Source: Streptomyces yatensis (lineage in GTDB: Bacteria > Actinomycetota > Actinomycetes > Streptomycetales > Streptomycetaceae). From it: DNA of 64,000 bases. How positions within the stretch are numbered: the stretch's first letter is position 1; each line of letters opens with the position of its first letter. Both the position numbers and the translations under genes were made by a program. The notes below the pieces were generated by a model. The model worked only from the letters and a program-made list of their open reading frames with translations. It searched no databases and was not told where the DNA came from. Of the stretch, positions 58,459 to 64,000 are shown one piece after another. The stretch spans positions 2,232,001 through 2,296,000 of the forward strand of contig NZ_CP072941.1 of the NCBI RefSeq assembly GCF_018069625.1, in the 5' to 3' direction.

Positions 58459-59069
58459 CGTTCGGCGCCTTCCGTCTGGTTGCTGGGGTTGTTCTGGTCG
58501 CTGTCGGAGGTGGTGAGGGCATCGACCCAGGCCGGGTGCTCGGCGGCGTGGTCGGAGCGGAAGCCCGAGTCGATCAGCTTCTCGCCCAGCTGCCAGGTGA
58601 TCACCAGCAGCCCGCCCTCGGCGAGGACCTTGCCGGCGATGCCCTTGTCGAGCCGGGCGCCGCGCAGCTGGGCGGCGGGGATGAAGAAGTCCCGGGCGCC
58701 CGGCCGCACCACGCTCACGCCCTGGTCGGTGAGGGTGAGCTCGACCCGGCTGCGGGTGCCGAGGCCGTGGGCGACGATCCGGTCCAGCCACTGCCCGGCG
58801 GTGGTGGAGCCGTGGTAGCGGCCGCTCGTCCTGAGCTTGGGCTCACCGGGCTCGGACGGGGTCTGGGGCAGCTCGGGGAGGTCGCCCTGGAGGGTGCCGC
58901 GCCACTTCCAGCCCTCGCGCATCAGCCAGTAGACCAGCGCGATGACCAGCAGCAGCCCGACGACCCAGCCGATCCGGGCGGCCCAGTCCGTCACGTCCTG
59001 CGATTTCTGCTCGGCGGCCAGGCCCGCGAATCCCGCGAGGCCCGCCACCGGATGGTTCACAGATGTCAC
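58455..59069 (-). CDS. PH-domain membrane protein inserted in the pyr operon
   Basis: 204 residues from GTG 59069, which overlaps the pyrC stop (GTGA); GTG 59060 is an alternative. One membrane segment ([18 protein letters not shown], about 35-52), then a soluble domain of PH-like appearance ([37 protein letters not shown]). Coupled by 4-nt overlaps at both ends to pyrC and carA. Function unknown; conserved position in streptomycetes, from memory, suggests a role tied to the pathway or to membrane association. Confidence 0.8.
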   Translation of the reverse strand: MTSVNHPVAGLAGFAGLAAEQKSQDVTDWAARIGWVVGLLLVIALVYWLMREGWKWRGTLQGDLPELPQTPSEPGEPKLRTSGRYHGSTTAGQWLDRIVAHGLGTRSRVELTLTDQGVSVVRPGARDFFIPAAQLRGARLDKGIAGKVLAEGGLLVITWQLGEKLIDSGFRSDHAAEHPAWVDALTTSDSDQNNPSNQTEGAER

Positions 59070-60367
59070 GCCAGCTTCCCGTCCACAACCGTCGCCCGGC
59101 CCCGCAGGAAGGTGTATGTCACGCGGCCCGGCAGTTCGCGGCCCTCGTAGGGGGTGTTGCGGCTGCGGGAGGCGAAGCCCGCGGGGTTCACCACACCACG
59201 GTAAGCGGAGTCGAGCAGGGTGAGGTTGGCGGGCTCCCCGGCGGCGACGGGACGGCCGTGGCCGGTCAGCCGGCCGATGGCCGAGGGCCGCACCGACATC
59301 CGGTCGGCGACGCCCGTCCAGTCCAGCAGCCCGGTGTCGACCATGGTGTGCTGGATCACGGACAGCGCCGTCTCCAGGCCGACCATGCCCATGGCCGCGG
59401 CGCCCCACTCGCAGTCCTTGTCCTCGTGCGGATGCGGGGCGTGGTCGGTGGCCACGCAGTCGATGGTGCCGTCGGCGAGCGCCTCGCGCAGCGCCATCAC
59501 ATCGGCCTCGGTGCGCAGCGGCGGGTTCACCTTGTAGACGGGGTCGTAGGAGCGTACGAGCTCGTCGGTGAGCAGCAGATGGTGCGGGGTGACCTCGGCG
59601 GTCACGTTCCAGCCCTTGGACTTGGCCCAGCGGACGATCTCGACCGAGCCCGCGGTGGACAGATGGCAGATGTGCACCCGGGAGCCGACGTGCGCGGCGA
59701 GCAGCACATCGCGGGCGATGATCGACTCCTCGGCGACGGCCGGCCAGCCGCCCAGGCCCAGCTCGGCGGAGACGACGCCCTCGTTCATCTGGGCGCCCTC
59801 GGTGAGCCGGGGCTCCTGGGCGTGCTGGGCGATGACGCCGTCGAACGCCTTCACATACTCCAGCGCGCGGCGCATGATCACCGCGTCGTCCACGCATTTG
59901 CCGTCGTCGGAGAAGACCCGCACCCCGGCGGCGGAGTCGTGCATCGCGCCCAGCTCGGCGAGCTTCTTGCCCTCCAGGCCCACGGTCACCGCGCCCACCG
60001 GCTGGACGTCGCAGTAGCCGGACTCCCGGCCCAGCCGCCACACCTGCTCCACGACGCCCGCGGTGTCCGCGACGGGGAAGGTGTTGGCCATGGCGTGGAC
60101 CGCGGTGAAGCCGCCGACCGCGGCGGCCCGGGTGCCGGTGAGGACCGTCTCGGAGTCCTCGCGGCCGGGCTCGCGCAGATGGGTGTGGAGGTCGACCAGG
60201 CCCGGCAGCAGGATCTGCCCGGCGACGTCGATCACGGTGGCGCCGTCCGCGTCCAGCCCGGTGCCGACCGCGGCGATGCGCTCCCCCTCGATCAGCACGT
60301 CCCGCGGCTCACCGCCGAGCACCTTCGCCCCGCGAAGCAGCGTCTTGTGGGTGTCGCTCATGGTCAC
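59066..60367 (-). CDS. pyrC: Dihydroorotase
   Basis: 433 residues from GTG 60367, favoured over ATG 60361 because GAGGAG is 5 nt upstream. Amidohydrolase with [19 protein letters not shown] (metal H-x-H) and [14 protein letters not shown]. Cyclises carbamoyl aspartate to dihydroorotate. Overlaps pyrB by 4 nt. Confidence 0.96.
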   Translation of the reverse strand: MTMSDTHKTLLRGAKVLGGEPRDVLIEGERIAAVGTGLDADGATVIDVAGQILLPGLVDLHTHLREPGREDSETVLTGTRAAAVGGFTAVHAMANTFPVADTAGVVEQVWRLGRESGYCDVQPVGAVTVGLEGKKLAELGAMHDSAAGVRVFSDDGKCVDDAVIMRRALEYVKAFDGVIAQHAQEPRLTEGAQMNEGVVSAELGLGGWPAVAEESIIARDVLLAAHVGSRVHICHLSTAGSVEIVRWAKSKGWNVTAEVTPHHLLLTDELVRSYDPVYKVNPPLRTEADVMALREALADGTIDCVATDHAPHPHEDKDCEWGAAAMGMVGLETALSVIQHTMVDTGLLDWTGVADRMSVRPSAIGRLTGHGRPVAAGEPANLTLLDSAYRGVVNPAGFASRSRNTPYEGRELPGRVTYTFLRGRATVVDGKLA

Positions 60368-61344
60368 TTGCTCTCCTCGGTGCGGGCGGCGGCGACGGCG
60401 GACTCGTTCCCGCCGAGCAGCAGATACAGGACGGCCATGCGGATCGAGACGCCGTTGGCGACCTGCTCGACGGCGGTGCAGCGGTCGGAGTCCGCGACCT
60501 CCGCGGTGATCTCCATGCCGCGGTTCATGGGGCCGGGGTGCATCACGATGGCGTGCTCCGGCATCCGCGCCATGCGGTCGCCGTCCAGGCCGTAGCGGCG
60601 GGCGTACTCCCGCTCGGTGGGGAAGAACGCGGCGTTCATCCGCTCGCGCTGGACGCGCAGCATCATCACGGCGTCGGTCTTGCCGACCACCGCGTCCAGG
60701 TCGTAGGCGACCTCGCAGGGCCAGCTCTCCACGCCGAAGGGGACCAGCGTCGGCGGGGCGACCAGGGTGACCTCGGCGCCCAGGGTGGCCAGCAGATGGA
60801 CGTTGGAGCGGGCCACCCGGCTGTGCAGGATGTCGCCGACGATCGTGACCCGGCGCCCGGCCAGGTCCTGTCCGACGCCGGAGGCGTCCGGGATCAGATG
60901 GCGGCGCATGGTGAAGGCGTCGAGCAGCGCCTGGGTGGGGTGCTCATGGGTGCCGTCGCCCGCGTTCACCACGGCGCCGTTGATCCAGCCGGAGGTGGCG
61001 AGCCGGTGCGGGGCGCCGGAGGCGTGGTGGCGGATCACCACGGCGTCGGCGCCCATCGCCTCCAGGGTGAGCGCGGTGTCCTTCAGGGACTCGCCCTTGG
61101 AGACCGAGGAGCCCTTGGCGGAGAAGTTGATGACGTCGGCGGACAGCCGCTTGGCGGCCGCCTCGAAGGAGATGCGGGTGCGGGTGGAGTCCTCGAAGAA
61201 GAGGTTGACGACGGTACGGCCGCGCAGGGTCGGCAGTTTCTTGATCGGCCGGTCGGCGAGCCGGGCCAGTTCCTCGGCGGTGTCGAGGATCAGGACGGCA
61301 TCGTCGCGCGAGAGGTCGGCGGCCGAGATGAGGTGGCGCTTCAT
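60364..61344 (-). CDS. pyrB: Aspartate carbamoyltransferase catalytic subunit
   Basis: 326 residues. [19 protein letters not shown] is the carbamoyl-phosphate-binding motif; [14 protein letters not shown] and [11 protein letters not shown] bind aspartate. No pyrI regulatory chain is present. 137 nt after pyrR. Confidence 0.97.
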   Translation of the reverse strand: MKRHLISAADLSRDDAVLILDTAEELARLADRPIKKLPTLRGRTVVNLFFEDSTRTRISFEAAAKRLSADVINFSAKGSSVSKGESLKDTALTLEAMGADAVVIRHHASGAPHRLATSGWINGAVVNAGDGTHEHPTQALLDAFTMRRHLIPDASGVGQDLAGRRVTIVGDILHSRVARSNVHLLATLGAEVTLVAPPTLVPFGVESWPCEVAYDLDAVVGKTDAVMMLRVQRERMNAAFFPTEREYARRYGLDGDRMARMPEHAIVMHPGPMNRGMEITAEVADSDRCTAVEQVANGVSIRMAVLYLLLGGNESAVAAARTEESK

Positions 61345-61481
61345 CCGGTTGCTCCGTGGGTGAAGGAGGTGTGCGGGCGTACGGGCGGGCAGGCGCGGGG
61401 ACCGGTGTCATGGCGGCACCGGTGGTCCGTCGGGCGGGTCCCCCGGGGTCGCCGGGGCGGCACTCGCCGTCGGTGAGGGCG

Positions 61482-62098
<617 letters not shown>

Positions 62099-62195
62099 AC
62101 CTTAAAGGACGGTCGGATTTGCGCCATTCACACTAGCAGGGGTCCCGGGTGCTCCCGTCATCACCCCTGGCCGGAGCCCCTCCGCTCCGTTCGGC

Positions 62196-62234
62196 TTGAC
62201 GAATGGAAATTACGCTGCGTAACCTCACAGTGAG
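62196..62234 (+). promoter_or_regulatory. bldD promoter with overlapping dyad
   Basis: TTGACG (62196-62201), 18-bp spacer, TAACCT (62220-62225). The perfect dyad CTCACAGTGAG (62224-62234) overlaps the -10 and start site. BldD is known to repress itself; this dyad is the likely site, although it does not fit the full published box. Confidence 0.6.
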
Positions 62235-62285
62235 TGACCAGCCGCGCGGCACAGCCGCACGTCGATACAGCGTCCGGGGAGCTTT

Positions 62286-62786
62286 ATGTCCAGCGAATAC
62301 GCCAAACAGCTCGGGGCCAAGCTCCGCGCCATCCGCACCCAGCAGGGCCTCTCCCTCCACGGTGTCGAGGAGAAGTCCCAGGGCCGCTGGAAGGCCGTGG
62401 TGGTGGGATCGTACGAGCGCGGCGACCGCGCCGTGACCGTGCAGCGTCTCGCCGAGCTGGCCGACTTCTACGGCGTCCCGGTGCAGGAGCTGCTTCCGGG
62501 CACGAGCCCGGCCGGGGCCGCCGAGCCGCCGCCGAAGCTGGTACTGGACCTTGAGCGACTGGCCCATGTGCCGGTCGAGAAGGCAGGCCCGCTGCAGCGG
62601 TATGCCGCGACGATCCAGAGCCAGCGTGGCGATTACAACGGCAAGGTGCTCTCGATCCGCCAGGACGACCTGCGCACCCTCGCCGTCATCTACGACCAGT
62701 CGCCGTCCGTGCTGACCGAACAGCTGATCAGCTGGGGCGTGCTGGGCGCCGACGCCCGCCGCGCGGTCCAGCACGAGGACGTCTGA
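62286..62786 (+). CDS. bldD: BldD, master regulator of development
   Basis: 166 residues. XRE helix-turn-helix at about 8-72 (LRAIRTQQGLSLHGVEEKSQ, with SYERGDRAVTVQRLAELADF). The C-terminal domain carries RGD, 8 residues, RQDD (RGDYNGKVLSIRQDD, about 117-131), the bipartite signature that binds a c-di-GMP tetramer and drives dimerisation. It represses sporulation genes during vegetative growth. Divergent from pyrR, followed by a strong terminator. Confidence 0.98.
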   Translation: MSSEYAKQLGAKLRAIRTQQGLSLHGVEEKSQGRWKAVVVGSYERGDRAVTVQRLAELADFYGVPVQELLPGTSPAGAAEPPPKLVLDLERLAHVPVEKAGPLQRYAATIQSQRGDYNGKVLSIRQDDLRTLAVIYDQSPSVLTEQLISWGVLGADARRAVQHEDV

Positions 62787-62823
62787 GTCTCCGTCCCTTT
62801 TCCCTCTTCACCAGCAGAAACGT

Positions 62824-62876
62824 GCCGCCGGGGGCGGTGGAGCCCTTCTGGGTCCTCCACCGCCCCCGGCGGCTTT
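62824..62876 (+). terminator. Terminator of bldD
   Basis: GCCGCCGGGGGCGGTGGAG (62824-62842), 12-nt loop, perfect 19-bp complement (62855-62873), then TTT. Confidence 0.92.
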
Positions 62877-62956
62877 GTCGTATGACGCGCCTGTGCGGCG
62901 TCCGTCGTATGGCCCGGCGGCCCGGCTCGTGGTCCGGCGTGACGGCCCCGTCGCGG

Positions 62957-63409
62957 CTATGCCCGGTGCTCCGGGTGCTCCTGATCGCGACGCAGACTCG
63001 GCTTCAGCTCCTTGATACGGCCCAGCAGACCGTTGACAAAGGCCGGGGAGTCGTCGGTGGAGAACTCCTTGGCGAGCTGCACCGCCTCGTCGATCACCAC
63101 CGCGTCCGGGGTCTCGTCCTCCCACACCAGCTCATACGCGCCCAGCCGCAGGATGTTCCGGTCGACGACCGGCATCCGGTCCAGCGTCCAGCCGACCGCA
63201 TAGGTGGCGATCAGCTCGTCGATCCGGTCGATGTGCTGCGCATATCCCTCGACGAGCTGCATCGTGTATTCGCTGACCGGCGGCTGCCGGTCGTCGGTCC
63301 GGGCGAGCCGGATCCAGTCCGCGAGCACGATCTGCACGGTGGCGCCGCGCTGATCGGCCTCGAAAAGGATCTGAAAGGCACGCTTACGGGCCTTGTTGCG
63401 GGCAGCCAC
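62957..63409 (-). CDS. nusB: Transcription antitermination factor NusB
   Basis: 150 residues, GTG start 2 nt after the efp stop. All-helical: RNKARKRAFQILFEADQRG, RIDELIATYAVGWTLDRMPV, RNILRLGAYELVWEDETPDA, AVQLAKEFSTDDSPAFVNGL. With NusE it binds rRNA boxA. A 13-residue charged tail extends the usual C-terminus. Confidence 0.95.
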   Translation of the reverse strand: MAARNKARKRAFQILFEADQRGATVQIVLADWIRLARTDDRQPPVSEYTMQLVEGYAQHIDRIDELIATYAVGWTLDRMPVVDRNILRLGAYELVWEDETPDAVVIDEAVQLAKEFSTDDSPAFVNGLLGRIKELKPSLRRDQEHPEHRA

Positions 63410-63411
63410 GG

Positions 63412-63978
63412 TTAGTTGTTCACCCGACCGAGGTACTCGCCGGAGCGGGTGTCGACCTTGATCTTCTCACCGGTGGTGATGAACAGCGGCACGCCGATCT
63501 CGTAGCCGGTCTCCAGCTTGGCGGGCTTGGTGCCACCGGTGGAGCGGTCGCCCTGGACGCCCGGCTCGGTGTACTCGATCACGAGCTCGACGGCGGCGGG
63601 GAGCTCGACGTACAGCGGGTTGCCCTCGTACATCGCCACGACGGCCTCGAAGCCCTCCAGCAGATAGCGGGCGTTGTCGCCCACGACCTCGGGGGTGATG
63701 TAGATCTGGTCGAAAGTGTCCATGTCCATGAACACAAAGCTCTCGCCGTCCTTGTACGAGAACTGCATGCCGCGCTTGTCGACATTGGCCGTCTCGACCT
63801 TCACGCCGGCGTTGAAGGTCTTGTCGACCACCTTGCCGGACAGCACGTTCTTGAGCTTGGTGCGCACGAAGGCGGGGCCCTTGCCGGGCTTGACGTGCTG
63901 GAACTCGACGACGGACCACAGCTGGCCGCCTTCGAGCTTGAGCACCAAGCCGTTCTTGAGGTCGTTCGTGGATGCCAC
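63412..63978 (-). CDS. efp: Elongation factor P
   Basis: 188 residues, GTG start with AGGAG 10 nt upstream. Three beta-barrel domains: the KOW-like domain 1 ends in VKPGKGPAF, whose lysine reaches the peptidyl centre. The PGKGP form belongs to the branch reported to work without lysine modification. Relieves stalling at polyproline, of which the bldD-region and lan genes have several. Followed at once by nusB. Confidence 0.96.
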   Translation of the reverse strand: MASTNDLKNGLVLKLEGGQLWSVVEFQHVKPGKGPAFVRTKLKNVLSGKVVDKTFNAGVKVETANVDKRGMQFSYKDGESFVFMDMDTFDQIYITPEVVGDNARYLLEGFEAVVAMYEGNPLYVELPAAVELVIEYTEPGVQGDRSTGGTKPAKLETGYEIGVPLFITTGEKIKVDTRSGEYLGRVNN

Positions 63979-64000
63979 GGTTGCGGGTTCTCCTGGACTA

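Overview
The window is high-GC (about 72% by eye) actinobacterial chromosome, almost certainly Streptomyces. The evidence is an intact BldD with its c-di-GMP signature, the actinobacterial nucleoid protein sIHF, two genes with the rare TTA (bldA) codon, many GTG starts, and a gene order metK-coaBC-rpoZ-gmk-sIHF-pyrF-pyrD-carB-carA-pyrC-pyrB-pyrR-bldD-nusB-efp that I recall from S. coelicolor. No tRNA, rRNA, CRISPR array, insertion sequence or phage gene was seen.

Layout. 1-8.5 kb: 3' end of an rmlB-type dTDP-glucose dehydratase, an exported C39-like peptidase, a P-loop kinase, a TPR-AAA+ ATPase behind a leaderless mini-ORF and terminator, and two CNNM/CBS membrane proteins. 8.0-13.8 kb: riboflavin operon (FMN riboswitch, ribD-ribE-ribBA-ribH) followed by hisE, hisG and a PH-domain protein. 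14-23.5 kb: accessory genes: alginate-lyase-family enzyme, ROK regulator with a divergent MFS transporter and a clear operator palindrome, PEP-mutase-like enzyme, NCS2 nucleobase permease, MmyB-type regulator divergent from an SDR, and a DUF5995 protein. 23.5-28.4 kb: a basic-amino-acid catabolic set (DavB-like flavin monooxygenase, DavA-like amidase, Lrp regulator, CAT-type permease). 28.6-31.2 kb: two small-function genes and guaB1.

31.2-36.5 kb: the most unusual part, a compact class I lanthipeptide locus. It has a 52-residue precursor with an FDLDV leader motif and a C-terminal two-Cys core, a strong hairpin, a full-length LanB (with a TTA codon), an overlapping LanC, and an intrinsic terminator. 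No protease, transporter, immunity or regulator gene is adjacent. It sits between guaB1 and a SorC regulator/rpe, which I recall as neighbours in other streptomycetes, so it looks like an insertion in a housekeeping block.

36.5-64 kb: SorC regulator, rpe, a serine-hydrolase, rsmB, an ABC exporter behind a MerR-type promoter, fmt, a HTH protein, priA (degenerate), metK, coaBC, rpoZ, gmk, sIHF, then the complete de novo UMP pathway under a PyrR RNA hairpin, and divergently bldD, followed by nusB and efp (cut only upstream of its start).
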